DNA of 64,000 bases from Magnetococcales bacterium (GTDB taxonomy: Bacteria; Pseudomonadota; Magnetococcia; Magnetococcales; JADFYX01), in NCBI GenBank assembly GCA_002753565.1, contig PEAM01000005.1, positions 62,001-126,000 on the forward strand, in the 5' to 3' direction. Positions within the stretch are counted from its first letter, which is position 1. Every line of letters begins with the position of its first letter. Shown piece by piece: positions 1 through 8,426 of the stretch. The notes below the pieces were generated by a model. It was not told the origin of the DNA. It searched no databases and saw nothing but the letters and a program-made list of their open reading frames with translations. A program made the position numbers and the translations under genes.

Positions 1-229
1 CCCGGTTCAGCCGGGCAACGGTCTGTTGCGCCGTTCTCCATGCGGTTTTGGCGCGATCGGTTTTTTCCTTCAGGGTCTGGAACTGTTCCAACCGCCTGCT
101 GCGAGCCTCCAAACCCCGAATGGCATTTCCCAACTGGGAAACCTGGGCCGGAGCCCTGCGAAAGGCCGATGTCCAGCCCGCTGAGAGGGAAGCGCCGATC
201 TCAACGGATACACTGTGTCTACTGCTCAT
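1..229 (-). CDS. Tail tape measure protein, N-terminal fragment
   Basis: An ATG at 229 opens a frame that stays open to the window edge (76 codons seen). The sequence starts MSSRHSVSVEIGASLSAGW and continues as a charged, Q/K/R-rich alpha-helical stretch typical of tape measure coiled coils. It lies directly after the tail assembly chaperone, exactly where P2-, Mu- and lambda-like phages place this gene. The protein sets tail length and is ejected with the DNA. The call rests on position and composition; most of the gene is outside the window. Confidence 0.7.
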   Translation of the reverse strand, partial: MSSRHSVSVEIGASLSAGWTSAFRRAPAQVSQLGNAIRGLEARSRRLEQFQTLKEKTDRAKTAWRTAQQTVARLNR

Positions 230-236
230 GACTTTT

Positions 237-380
237 TTACCCGGTCTCACGAGGGATGGTCTGGTGCCAGTCGAGAAGTTCCTCTATATCCATCTCCATC
301 AGGGTCTCAAACGACCAGTGACTGTAGTGGGCGAGATCCAGAACCAGCTCCTTGAGGTTTGCTGGAGTCAGGACAAAAAA
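237..380 (-). CDS. GpE-like extension read by -1 frameshift (long chaperone form)
   Basis: On the minus strand the short chaperone frame ends GGT TTT TTG TCC TGA. Slipping back one base on T TTT TTG (374-380) opens a frame of about 46 codons ending at 237-239. Its product contains LVLDLAHYSHWSFETLMEMD followed by ELLDWH, which matches the pattern of the P2 GpE tail proteins. The frame has no convincing start codon and no ribosome site of its own. The same heptamer drives the known gpE/E' frameshift in P2. A frameshifted fusion of about 128 residues is therefore the likely product. Confidence 0.75.
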   Translation of the reverse strand, partial: FFVLTPANLKELVLDLAHYSHWSFETLMEMDIEELLDWHQTIPRETG

Positions 381-619
381 CCGGCAAAACCCTCCTGCAG
401 GGCCTGATAATCCTTCAGGTCCAGATCCTGGATCACCTCCGGGGTCTGTTCGGTGAGGTTGGCGAAAAGCCGGATCTCCCGTTCCATCTCCGACCCACCC
501 GACTGGGCGGCCAGCTGATCCCGCACCTTGGGCCGGCGCAGAATCAGGGAGCGAACCTCGACACTATTGATGGTGATGGGGAATTGGAGAGAAATGGTTT
601 TGGTGTGCTCAAGAGTCAT
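368..619 (-). CDS. Tail assembly chaperone, short form (Mu gp41 / P2 gpE type)
   Basis: This 83-residue acidic protein has the look of the Mu gp41-type tail assembly proteins (motifs ITINSVEVRSLILRRPKVRD and LDLKDYQALQEGFAGFL). Such proteins bind the tape measure during tail assembly and are not in the mature virion. It starts 16 bases after the tube gene with a GAGGGG ribosome site. The end of the frame contains a T TTT TTG heptamer that can send ribosomes into the -1 frame (see the next entry). Family assignment is from motif and position. Confidence 0.75.
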   Translation of the reverse strand: MTLEHTKTISLQFPITINSVEVRSLILRRPKVRDQLAAQSGGSEMEREIRLFANLTEQTPEVIQDLDLKDYQALQEGFAGFLS

Positions 620-635
620 GGTTTATACCCCTCAT

Positions 636-1139
636 TCAGATGCCGATGGCGTTGCGCACGGATTCCAACTGATCCACCCCGTTGACCTTCTGGATCATGT
701 TGACCGCATCGATCTCGTGGATCTCCTTGCCATCCATCTCCAGCCGATAGTAACGGCAGGAGACTTTGCATTTCTTCTCGATTTTCGATGCGGCCTGCCA
801 ACTACCCACATCGATCTCGGTGAAGAGGCCGCGCACCGCGATCAACACGGGGATGTCCTTGCCGCCTTCGTCCCGGATGGCGCCTCGGAAGGTGATCTGC
901 ACCGCATTGCCGTCGGCGAGACCAAACAGGGCGAAGATCTCCGGGTTGTATTCCGACAGGGTGAACTCGCAGGTCAGCTTTTCCAGCCCCATGTCGATAT
1001 CCACCGGGGCCGCCATGCCGCCGGCACGATACTCCTCGGTCTTGAGGGTAAGCTTGGGCGGCGTCAACTCAGGCACCTTGCCCACATAGCCCCGGCCATC
1101 AACAAAAAGGCTGAATTCCCGCAGGATGGAGTGGCTCAT
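636..1139 (-). CDS. Major tail tube protein (P2 FII-like)
   Basis: The 167-residue protein resembles P2-type contractile tail tube subunits: an N-terminal MSHSILREFSLFVDG segment, then beta-rich repeats (KLTLKTEEYRAGGM, LEKLTCEFTL), and a C-terminal YYRLEMDGKEIHEIDAVNM segment. Subunits stack into the inner tube through which DNA passes. The start ATG overlaps the stop of the sheath gene (ATGA), so the two are translationally coupled. Length and order (sheath, tube, chaperone, tape measure) match P2-like phages. Confidence 0.9.
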   Translation of the reverse strand: MSHSILREFSLFVDGRGYVGKVPELTPPKLTLKTEEYRAGGMAAPVDIDMGLEKLTCEFTLSEYNPEIFALFGLADGNAVQITFRGAIRDEGGKDIPVLIAVRGLFTEIDVGSWQAASKIEKKCKVSCRYYRLEMDGKEIHEIDAVNMIQKVNGVDQLESVRNAIGI

Positions 1140-2317
1140 TTGAACACCTCGGTGATGTAGTCATTGACCAGATGCGAGCGAAATGTGACGTGCTCCGCCG
1201 GATAGGGCGGAGTAAAGTCAAAGTCGAAATAGACCTTGCCGGCGGCAATCTGCTCCGGAGTATTCAACTCCGGATCGGCCCAGACACTACCTCCGAGAAT
1301 CGCCCCGATCGCCTTCAAGTGATCCAGGTAGGCCCGCACCCCTTCGGTCACGTCCGCAACGTAGGTCTTGGAGATGTTGCGATCCACCGCCCAGAGGTGG
1401 GCGCGTTGCAGGGAGTCATGGATCATATCGGCGGTGCGCCGGACCGAAAGCATCGCCCACTTGGGATCACTGGAGCAGGTTCGGTTGCCCCAGAGCCGAT
1501 AGCCATCCTGCTGGATGATGGTGGCGACCTCGTTTTCGTTGAGATGGTTGGCGCGACAGTTGGTATCACCCAGGACAAAATCCACTGGGCGACTGGTGCC
1601 CATGATGCCGTAGACCTCCCGGTTGGAGGGAGACCACCAGAAGCCGCGCTCGTTGTCGGATTTGGCGATCATCCCGGCAACACGGGTAGAGGCCGGTTGG
1701 CTCTCTGCGGTATTGGTCTCCGTATTCCAAACGGAAACCCAGGGATCTACCACATAGACCCGGGCCGAGCCCCAATCCTCTCGATAGCTGATGGCATCGG
1801 TATCGTTGCTGTTGGGACCATCGGCGATTATGATGGCACGCATTCGGTCGGCAATGCCAAGCAGTTCGGCCACCACCGGGTTGGCTCCTCCTTCGGGTTT
1901 TTGATGGGTGAAGCCGGGGGCGCAGAGGATGCGTGGCACCACTTTGACCACCGATTCGGCAGCCAGAAGGGCCTGCACGCCCAGATAGTCCCCAGTGGCC
2001 TCATCCACTCCACCGATTACGTTGGAAATGGTGGCGGCCTCGTCGGTCTCCTCATTCACGCGGATTACCACCACCATGGCACCGGCCTGATCGAAAATAC
2101 CATCCAGTGCCTTGGGCAATGTTCCGGTGCTACCGAGTTTGGCTGCTTCAAGACGAGAGCCGACGATCAATACCGGGGTGTCGAGGGGAAAATCGGTGTC
2201 CAACGCATCCGGAGCGGTTCCGACCACGCCGATGACGCTGGACTTGACCGTGCGAATGGGACGGGGGCCGGAGTCGATCTCGACGACTTCGACACCATGC
2301 AAAAATTGTTCTGGCAT
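1136..2317 (-). CDS. Contractile tail sheath protein (P2 FI-like)
   Basis: This 393-residue protein starts MPEQFLHGVEVVEI and carries the usual sheath features: the early PRPIRTVKSSVIGVVGTAP segment, a central alpha/beta domain, and a C-terminal TPPYPAEHVTFRSHLVND arm that in this family donates strands to neighbouring subunits. The sheath contracts to drive the tube into the host envelope. The frame is open upstream to 2377, but GGAGG lies ahead of the ATG at 2317 and only this start gives the conserved sheath N-terminus. Confidence 0.93.
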   Translation of the reverse strand: MPEQFLHGVEVVEIDSGPRPIRTVKSSVIGVVGTAPDALDTDFPLDTPVLIVGSRLEAAKLGSTGTLPKALDGIFDQAGAMVVVIRVNEETDEAATISNVIGGVDEATGDYLGVQALLAAESVVKVVPRILCAPGFTHQKPEGGANPVVAELLGIADRMRAIIIADGPNSNDTDAISYREDWGSARVYVVDPWVSVWNTETNTAESQPASTRVAGMIAKSDNERGFWWSPSNREVYGIMGTSRPVDFVLGDTNCRANHLNENEVATIIQQDGYRLWGNRTCSSDPKWAMLSVRRTADMIHDSLQRAHLWAVDRNISKTYVADVTEGVRAYLDHLKAIGAILGGSVWADPELNTPEQIAAGKVYFDFDFTPPYPAEHVTFRSHLVNDYITEVFK

Positions 2318-2325
2318 GTTTTCTA

Positions 2326-2616
2326 TCAACCTCCAGCAGAGACGTTTGAAGAACCTGTAGCAACCGATGACCCACAAGCCACCGGATCACCGATGCGGCC
2401 CAGGGGTCTGCCATTGACAGAAACCGTAGAGGAACCTGCCGCCAGTACCGATCCATGAGGTGCACAAACCGCGCAGCCATGGGGAGCCCAGGAATCGCCA
2501 ACCCGATGTACCGGAATGCCGTTGCAAGAGACGTTGGGACTGCCACCGGTTGAATGACGGGCTGGAAAACAGCCGTGTCCTGTGCAGAGATCGCCAAGTC
2601 GAGTGACCGCAGGCAT
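2326..2616 (-). CDS. PAAR-domain tail spike tip protein
   Basis: The 96-residue product begins MPAVTRLGDLCTGHG and holds regularly spaced Cys, His and glycine turns (VRVGDSW-like, PHGC, GRIGDPVACGS) typical of PAAR proteins, which cap the baseplate spike and often bind a metal. The start was set at the ATG preceded by GGGAGGATAAC; longer readings lack a ribosome site. It follows the gpV gene, its expected partner in the spike. Confidence 0.85.
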   Translation of the reverse strand: MPAVTRLGDLCTGHGCFPARHSTGGSPNVSCNGIPVHRVGDSWAPHGCAVCAPHGSVLAAGSSTVSVNGRPLGRIGDPVACGSSVATGSSNVSAGG

Positions 2617-2618
2617 TG

Positions 2619-3089
2619 TTATCCTCCCAGGTTCCAATGAATATGTTCAGCATCCAGCCACATTTGACCGGTTGCGCGAATACGGATTTCCCCGCCGGCA
2701 TCGATCTCGATATCGCCGGGCGTATGGAACGAGAGTTTCTTGGCGGCCCGGTCATAGGAACACCACGCCCCATCGGCAAAAGTTACTTTTTGGATTGTCT
2801 CTCGGTTTTCCAGTGCCGGATGTTTTTGTTGGTAGATCGCTGGCAATACCACTGCCTGCATGGGATCACCACAGGGAGCGAGCAGAACCACTTGCTCCCC
2901 GATCTCTGGGGCCCACCAATCACTGTCAAAAGAGGCCCGGCGAGTGATCCAGGGAATCCAGCCGGTCAGCATCTCGCCGCTACGGACCCGAACCAGGGCT
3001 TTCTGGTAATCGGTCTTTTCAATGGTGCCGATGCGGATCATGTTGGCGAGCAAACGGGAGAGCTCGGTGATCTCAAACTGTTGGGACAC
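2619..3089 (-). CDS. Baseplate assembly protein V (spike)
   Basis: The 156-residue protein has an OB-fold N-terminal half (ALVRVRSGEMLTGWIPWITRR, WWAPEIGEQVVLLAPCG) followed by a beta-helix-like C-terminus (PGDIEIDAGGEIRIRAT), as in P2 gpV and related spikes. It forms the membrane-piercing trimer at the baseplate centre. The start is GTG with an AGGTGA site; it overlaps the preceding gene by 17 bases. PAAR follows immediately. Confidence 0.88.
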   Translation of the reverse strand: MSQQFEITELSRLLANMIRIGTIEKTDYQKALVRVRSGEMLTGWIPWITRRASFDSDWWAPEIGEQVVLLAPCGDPMQAVVLPAIYQQKHPALENRETIQKVTFADGAWCSYDRAAKKLSFHTPGDIEIDAGGEIRIRATGQMWLDAEHIHWNLGG

Positions 3090-3606
3090 CGCTCACCTGC
3101 ACATAATCCGGTTCATGGGCGGCTCCGATATTGGGGGCAATCCCCAGCATCACCGTTTCCGGAACGATGCCGGTGTCATCCCATTCAGACTCGCCAAGGA
3201 AAAGCGTCTGCTCCCAGATGACGCACCAGCTCTCAAATCCGGCCTTGCCGGGCTTGAACTCGCCGGGATGGAGTTCCAACGTTTGCGGCCATGAGACATC
3301 GGCCCCAAGACCGAACTTGTTGTCGGTGATGAGGGTGAAAAACTGGGCGGCGAAGGATCGAACCTCCAAGCCGATATGCTCCGTCTGGTAGCCCAACACG
3401 CAGTGGGCGGCCATACGGCACCGCAGAGCCAAACGGCCATCGCCTGGATCCTGTCCTTCTTCGGCGGACTCCATCTCCAGGAGTACCGCCGGTGTCCGGA
3501 TCTCGTTGCTTTCCAGAGGGTAGGCCAACACCTGGACCTTGCCGGCGAAATGCCCGGCAATGGCATCCATGATCGATTGATGAAACGTTTTTACAGTGGT
3601 GGTCAT
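3073..3606 (-). CDS. Tail completion/terminator-like protein (Mu gp37-like)
   Basis: The 177-residue protein begins MTTTVKTFHQSIMDAI and is rich in short beta strands (ALRCRMAAHCVLG, WCVIWEQTLFLGES). It sits between a minor tail protein Z homologue and gpV, where Mu/P2-like phages encode a tail terminator or completion protein. Its ATG overlaps the upstream stop (ATGA). The function is inferred from position and general fold; I do not recognise a decisive motif. Confidence 0.55.
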   Translation of the reverse strand: MTTTVKTFHQSIMDAIAGHFAGKVQVLAYPLESNEIRTPAVLLEMESAEEGQDPGDGRLALRCRMAAHCVLGYQTEHIGLEVRSFAAQFFTLITDNKFGLGADVSWPQTLELHPGEFKPGKAGFESWCVIWEQTLFLGESEWDDTGIVPETVMLGIAPNIGAAHEPDYVQVSGVPTV

Positions 3607-4184
3607 AAAATCCCCTGGGCTTTTTTTTGTTCGAACTCCAACTCTTGCCGCAGCACTGTCAGCAGCCGGGACTGGCCGCGTTCCACCAGCCGCTCCACCA
3701 CCAGGTTGGCCTGCTCATTGATGGGGATCATCTGCCGGATGATGGGGATGCGTTTCCGATTCTTACGGCGATAGAGCCCGACCCGATTCGATGCCGGGTA
3801 GTTGATGTGGAAAGCCCGGAACGCTCCTTCGAAAAAATGCTTTCCAACCCGGTAACCGGAACCGGATGGCCGGCCCTTCAAGCCCAGTTTCATGGGGTCG
3901 ATACCATCGGTACCAAACCAGATATGAGCCGACTGCTCCTCGGAACCGGCCCTGGCCAAAGCAAGCCGAAACCGGGCCCGCATCGCTTTTTGCGGAAGGC
4001 CGGTCAGTTGACCGATTCCTCGCAGCAGATAGGTGCGAAACCAGCGAGCGACCTTGTTGACCGCCCGGCGTTGGGCTCGGGCGATGGCTTTGTCGCCAAG
4101 ACCGAATCGGGCCTCGGCGAGCTTTTCCAGTTCAGCCAGATCACCGGCATGGAAGGTGAGGCCGAGATGCCCTTGATGGATCAT
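3603..4184 (-). CDS. Minor tail protein Z-like (lambda gpZ family)
   Basis: The 193-residue basic protein contains the conserved features of the Minor_tail_Z family: a helical N-terminus (AIARAQRRAVNKVARWFRTY), a central FGTDGIDPMKLGLKGRP segment and a C-terminal helix rich in E, R and Q. In lambda gpZ helps finish the tail before head joining. It overlaps both neighbours by four bases (ATGA), so it is part of the coupled late operon. Confidence 0.8.
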   Translation of the reverse strand: MIHQGHLGLTFHAGDLAELEKLAEARFGLGDKAIARAQRRAVNKVARWFRTYLLRGIGQLTGLPQKAMRARFRLALARAGSEEQSAHIWFGTDGIDPMKLGLKGRPSGSGYRVGKHFFEGAFRAFHINYPASNRVGLYRRKNRKRIPIIRQMIPINEQANLVVERLVERGQSRLLTVLRQELEFEQKKAQGIL

Positions 4185-4534
4185 CGCCAGATATCCTCGA
4201 CCTGATTGTTGCCATCCTGGTGCTCGGTCAGGACCAATCGAATCAGCCCACCACTGACCGGCTCTTTGTGCACGATGTCGAAGGAACCGGTCAGTTCATC
4301 AGACGCCAAGGAAACGGTGTCACCGATGGAAAGAAGCGCCCCATCGACAGCGGCCACCTGCAGAGAGGCATTGACCGTACTCATTTCCACTCCCTGAAAT
4401 CCGCTCTTATGCCGCAGCCGGGTTTCGTCCCGATCGACCGAAACCAGTGCGGTCATCAAACCAGCTGGGGTCTCAATCGGCACGCCAAATTGGTAAAAAA
4501 GAGTATTGGCGGCGAGGGAAAGGAGCTGTTGCAT
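4181..4534 (-). CDS. Head-tail connector protein (gpFII-like, by position)
   Basis: This 117-residue beta-rich protein (ALVSVDRDETRL, GDTVSLASDEL, GLIRLVLTEHQ) lies between the capsid decoration gene and the gpZ-like gene. Lambda gpFII has the same length, location and a similar pattern of a GDT turn followed by paired strands, and joins head to tail. The assignment is by position and length; sequence similarity is weak by eye. It shares one base with the upstream gene and overlaps the downstream gene by four bases. Confidence 0.5.
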   Translation of the reverse strand: MQQLLSLAANTLFYQFGVPIETPAGLMTALVSVDRDETRLRHKSGFQGVEMSTVNASLQVAAVDGALLSIGDTVSLASDELTGSFDIVHKEPVSGGLIRLVLTEHQDGNNQVEDIWR

Positions 4535-4872
4535 CAGACAGCAGCACTGCCGTTCATGCGGATTTCGACCGAGGTGGCCCCACTGCCGGCAGCAAAAACA
4601 GCGACACCGACCAGTTTGTTGTCCGTGGCGGTGACCGTGAGTTGGCCGTTGGTCGCATCCCAGTAGAGGGGATCCCCCACCGCGACGTTGTCGGTAGAGA
4701 GTTTCGGCAGCGACATCACGCCGGTCATCTGGATCTCCAGGCTTTCTCCCTCGGCGGCATCGTAGGTGGCCACCCCGAACAGGCTGCCGATCAGGACGCC
4801 ATCGCCGGAGGATACCCCTCCGACAGGAGCGGTGACGGTGATGATGTTGCCCGGCTGAATGAGTGTTTTCAT
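4534..4872 (-). CDS. Capsid decoration/cement-like protein (DUF2190)
   Basis: The 112-residue protein starts MKTLIQPGNIITVTAP and continues with GGVSSGDGVLIGSLFGVA and a KLVGVAVFAAG segment, the pattern of DUF2190 proteins, which are encoded next to phage capsid genes and are thought to stabilise heads. A TTG five codons upstream is possible, but the ATG at 4872 has GGAG at proper distance. It lies 34 bases downstream of the capsid gene. Confidence 0.82.
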   Translation of the reverse strand: MKTLIQPGNIITVTAPVGGVSSGDGVLIGSLFGVATYDAAEGESLEIQMTGVMSLPKLSTDNVAVGDPLYWDATNGQLTVTATDNKLVGVAVFAAGSGATSVEIRMNGSAAV

Positions 4873-4906
4873 GGATCCGTTCTCCAAGTCAGATTGAATT
4901 CAATGA

Positions 4907-6925
4907 TCAGGCCGTAGCCCCGGAATTTTTGAAAATGCCTCGCCAATCGATGGCCTTGGCTCCAAAATCCAAACGGGCCTTGATTTCAACGCCATCCACA
5001 TCAAACCCGACCCGGGTTTCGATGTAGACCCCGGTCTGGCCTTCCAGATAGGCATATTCGATGGTATCGATCTGGCTGGGGGTGGCGGCCAGAAACCAGG
5101 CGGTCTCGGAGGCGTTGTCGAGCCGGGCCTCGGGGATTACCGACAGGGTGCGCACCGACTGCGGTACCACATCCGAGGTGGTGGTGGGCATGAGGTTTTG
5201 CGCCACCATCTGCTCGGCGGTCATCTCCAAAGAAGCCGGGACGATCAAATAGGCAGGCCGGACGTTCAGAACCGTTTTTCCATCCAATCCCACCTGTTTC
5301 GACATGGCGGCGCGGCCCTTGCCGACGGCAGCTACGGAAAGCACCGTACCGGTTCCGGCCAGGTTCTTGTGATTGCTGTGAAACAGGTTGGTGCCGTCAC
5401 CCATCTTCGGATTGTCGGTGAAGATGGACCAGACGACGTCCGATTCCAGGTTGGCAGCAGCGACCCCGAAGAGTTGTGGGATGCGGGTGAAGGCGTCGAG
5501 ATCGTCATTGATCAGCACCTGCCGGGAGATGGAGATGATCTTGCCGTAGGTCTCCACCCGGTAGGACTCCTGGGCCTCGCCCATGGATCCCCGGTGGTAT
5601 TCACCGTTCTGGTTGACCTTCTCCAGTGACGGTGCCTCACCCAACTGGATCCGCTGCATGGACTTGAAGTCCGATGCCGTTACCTGCCGGCAGAAGGGCT
5701 GGAAGGTGCGCGGAGCGGTGTCGTAGGCCTTGCGCAGCGTCTTGTTGGCGACGTTGGCCAGGATTAGGGGAAAGTCGGAGGTGGTTTGCAGGGCGCGGGT
5801 CGCGATCTCATCCCGCGACAGACCCCGCATTCTTTTTCCCTCGGCTTCGAGAAAGTGGCGGGCCATCTCCAGCAGGGTCATGCCGCGCCACTGCCTGGCG
5901 GCATCGTTCATCTGATGGGAGACAGGATCGAACCGGTGCATGAGGGCGGTCTCCACCGCCATTTTCCGGGTCTCTTTCTCATCCAACTCGCCGGCCATGA
6001 CCGTGTGGTTGCGGATCTGGTTGGCCTGGCCCCGTTTGGCCGCCTCATCGATGAGTTGGCGTCGGGCATCATCCAGGGAGATGCCACGCTCCACCAAACC
6101 ATCCGCAAAAGCACGCTCCACCCCCAGTTTGGCCTGGGAGTCAAAGATGCCGGCGATACGAGTCCGTTCGGCGGACACCGCTTTTTCAGCCGCCATGCGC
6201 GAGGCGTCCAACGACGCTGTGGAATTGACTTTCTTGGACCGGGTCTCCGTCTGGGCCACAGTGCTCTCCACGGTGGCGATCTCCTTATTGGCCCTCTCAT
6301 CTTTTTCTTGCTCGGTATCCATAGTTTGCTTTCCTTCATTGGGGATGGAGGGCACATCGGCCCGGGTGATCAATTGGCAGGAGGTGTCGGCAGTGGACTC
6401 GCTGCGGAATCCGGCACCCGGATCGGCACCGATGGGAACGGCGGAGAGTTCCATCGGCATCCAATCAACTGCACGCCAGACCGGTATTTTTCCTTCTTCC
6501 TCGGTAATTTCGTAGGACCGGACCCGGTAGCCGACGGAGACGGCACGGATGATGCCGCCTTTCACATCGTTCCAGATGGGGGTGATTTCTTCGCGCTCGG
6601 AAAAACGGACCCGGGCGTGTCCTTCGAGTTGATCCCCGTTGTTCTCGATCCGGGCTTCCTCCACCACGCCGATGACGCCACCCAGGTTCCAGGCCTTGTG
6701 GGAATCGAGCAGCGGCGCTCCGGCGTTCAGACGGGAGAGGTCCACATGGGCAGGATCCAGAGAGAGCTCCTCATCAAAGGGTTTTCCGGTCCGATAATCA
6801 TGGCGGCGGACGGTGGCCCCGGTGGACCAGATCATCTCGATGGTTCTCTCTTTCTCGTCCACCGATTCGGGTTTGAACGCGGCGGCACGGCTCTGCATCG
6901 GCAGATCGAGGGTTTCGATCGGCAT
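4907..6925 (-). CDS. Prohead protease / major capsid protein fusion
   Basis: One 672-residue frame joins two usually separate proteins. Residues about 1-190 look like an HK97-type prohead protease, with LLDSHK (catalytic His) and IRAVSVGYRV (catalytic Ser). A charged linker (TEQEKDERANKE and onwards) follows and may act as scaffold. From about residue 370 on is a Mu gpT-like capsid domain (LILANVANKTLRKAYDT, DVVWSIFTDNPKMGDGTNLFHS, GFDVDGVEIKARLDFGAKAIDWRG). The frame is open further upstream, into the portal gene, but the ATG at 6925 follows GGAG by six bases. Such fusions are known in phages and are presumably self-cleaved. Confidence 0.92.
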   Translation of the reverse strand: MPIETLDLPMQSRAAAFKPESVDEKERTIEMIWSTGATVRRHDYRTGKPFDEELSLDPAHVDLSRLNAGAPLLDSHKAWNLGGVIGVVEEARIENNGDQLEGHARVRFSEREEITPIWNDVKGGIIRAVSVGYRVRSYEITEEEGKIPVWRAVDWMPMELSAVPIGADPGAGFRSESTADTSCQLITRADVPSIPNEGKQTMDTEQEKDERANKEIATVESTVAQTETRSKKVNSTASLDASRMAAEKAVSAERTRIAGIFDSQAKLGVERAFADGLVERGISLDDARRQLIDEAAKRGQANQIRNHTVMAGELDEKETRKMAVETALMHRFDPVSHQMNDAARQWRGMTLLEMARHFLEAEGKRMRGLSRDEIATRALQTTSDFPLILANVANKTLRKAYDTAPRTFQPFCRQVTASDFKSMQRIQLGEAPSLEKVNQNGEYHRGSMGEAQESYRVETYGKIISISRQVLINDDLDAFTRIPQLFGVAAANLESDVVWSIFTDNPKMGDGTNLFHSNHKNLAGTGTVLSVAAVGKGRAAMSKQVGLDGKTVLNVRPAYLIVPASLEMTAEQMVAQNLMPTTTSDVVPQSVRTLSVIPEARLDNASETAWFLAATPSQIDTIEYAYLEGQTGVYIETRVGFDVDGVEIKARLDFGAKAIDWRGIFKNSGATA

Positions 6926-6950
6926 GGCATTCTCCATATAAAAGGTTGAA

Positions 6951-8420
6951 TCAGTTTGTCGTCGTTGATTTGGCTTGCCCGGTCCGAGTGCTCTTGCGCG
7001 GGTCGGTATCGAGGATAATGCCCAGTCGATCCAGTTCATTGAACGTTTCAGAGATCTCAGCCAGTGTCTGGCCGGGATCGTACCCCTGACGGGCGATGGC
7101 CTCTTTCAGGGTCATCATGCCAGCTCGAACCGAGAGTATCTCCGCCTGGATATCCTTCATGGGATCCACCGCCTCGAACCGGGGCGGCGTCCATTCGGCC
7201 CTGATCTCTTGGCCGGAAGGAATCTTCCCCGCTGCCTGGGCGGTCTCGATGAATCTCTTCCAGACCGGGCGGCAGAGGCCAGGAATCAGCACCTGGGCCT
7301 GTAGCGCCTTGATCCGCCGCCGAAACTCGATGAGACCGGCGCGGATGCTGGAGTAGTTGACCTGGGAGAGGTCCCCGGTCAAAAGCTCATAAGTCAGCCC
7401 CACCGCCGAGGCGATGGCGTGCAGTTGCACCCGCATGTATTCGGAGTATCCGGCACTGGCTGAGGGCTGGCCGAATTTCACATCCTTTCCGGCAGGTAGA
7501 TACTCCACCATGCCGGGCTCGAAGGATTCAATCCGGCGACCATCAGAGTGCTGAGTGGCATCACCGAGGGTCTCACCGTCATCGCCGTTCAGCACAAAAG
7601 CGACGAAGCAGGCCTCGATCTTTTTCCGGACCAGTTCCGCCTCGTCATACTCATCCAGATCCCGTAGTTTGACGATGGCCGGAGCAAACCAGGTCACGCC
7701 CCGGCTCTGGCCGGGACGAAGCCGGTCGAAAATGTGCAGTACATCCCGGGCAGGAATGCGGAGGCTTTTAGTTGATCCAAGGGACTGTTTGCCGCCCGGA
7801 TGCTTTGGAAAGAGCCAATAGGCAACGCGCTGCCCGGAAGAGTTGAACTCAATGCCCTGCTGAACGTAGCCTCCGCTTGGCAATTCGCGATCCTGGCCGG
7901 AATCCAGATGGTCCGGTTCCAGCAGCTGCAATTGCAGGGGGATGGTTCCATCATCATGATGCGGTGTCTGCCGGAAGAGGATCATGCACTCGCCGCTTTC
8001 CACCATGGTACGGACTACCAGGGTCTGGATGCCGTAGAAATCCAGCCGCCCATCGGCGTCACATGCTTCGGCAAATCGGTTCCAAAGCCTGTCAGCCTGT
8101 TCGGATAGGTCGTCATCACCGGTGCGTGACCGAGGAATGATGCCGGTTCCCACCAGATTGCTGGAGAGTGCGGTCATCGCCTTGGCCGCATAGGCGTTGT
8201 TGCGCACCAGATCCCGGGCCCGCTCCCGCAGGCGGCTGGAGGCCGAGGCGATCTCGCCGTTGGCGTCGGTGCCGGCGGTGATCCATCCCCCATGGCGGCG
8301 ACCGGTTTTGGCTCCCTCATAGCTGCGTTTCAGGATGTTGGTGGCCGCCCGAGCACGGGCACGGCGGAATCCGGCTTCCGGGGAAAAAAAGCCGACAGCA
8401 CTGTCCAACCAGTTACTCAA
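6951..8420 (-). CDS. Portal protein (lambda gpB family)
   Basis: The 489-residue protein has the lambda portal signature: TGRRHGGWITAGTDANGEIA, RLRERARDLVRNNAYAAKAM, NLVGTGIIPRS near the N-terminus and GLTYELLTGDLSQVNYSSIR in the stem region. The dodecameric portal is the DNA gate of the head and docks the terminase. The start is a TTG preceded by AAGGA at nine bases; no in-frame ATG fits. The downstream protease/capsid gene starts 26 bases later. Confidence 0.93.
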   Translation of the reverse strand: MSNWLDSAVGFFSPEAGFRRARARAATNILKRSYEGAKTGRRHGGWITAGTDANGEIASASSRLRERARDLVRNNAYAAKAMTALSSNLVGTGIIPRSRTGDDDLSEQADRLWNRFAEACDADGRLDFYGIQTLVVRTMVESGECMILFRQTPHHDDGTIPLQLQLLEPDHLDSGQDRELPSGGYVQQGIEFNSSGQRVAYWLFPKHPGGKQSLGSTKSLRIPARDVLHIFDRLRPGQSRGVTWFAPAIVKLRDLDEYDEAELVRKKIEACFVAFVLNGDDGETLGDATQHSDGRRIESFEPGMVEYLPAGKDVKFGQPSASAGYSEYMRVQLHAIASAVGLTYELLTGDLSQVNYSSIRAGLIEFRRRIKALQAQVLIPGLCRPVWKRFIETAQAAGKIPSGQEIRAEWTPPRFEAVDPMKDIQAEILSVRAGMMTLKEAIARQGYDPGQTLAEISETFNELDRLGIILDTDPRKSTRTGQAKSTTTN

Positions 8421-8426
8421 GTGGTT

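Noticed and set aside
5786-6949. Long rightward open frame antisense to the capsid gene
   Set aside because: No ribosome site or known motif; it is the GC-rich shadow of the capsid gene frame. The same holds for the long rightward frames opposite the sheath (1172-2458) and other late genes.
6926-7039. N-terminal extension of the protease/capsid frame
   Set aside because: It would overlap the portal gene by 89 bases; the ATG at 6925 has a proper GGAG site and the conserved N-terminus.
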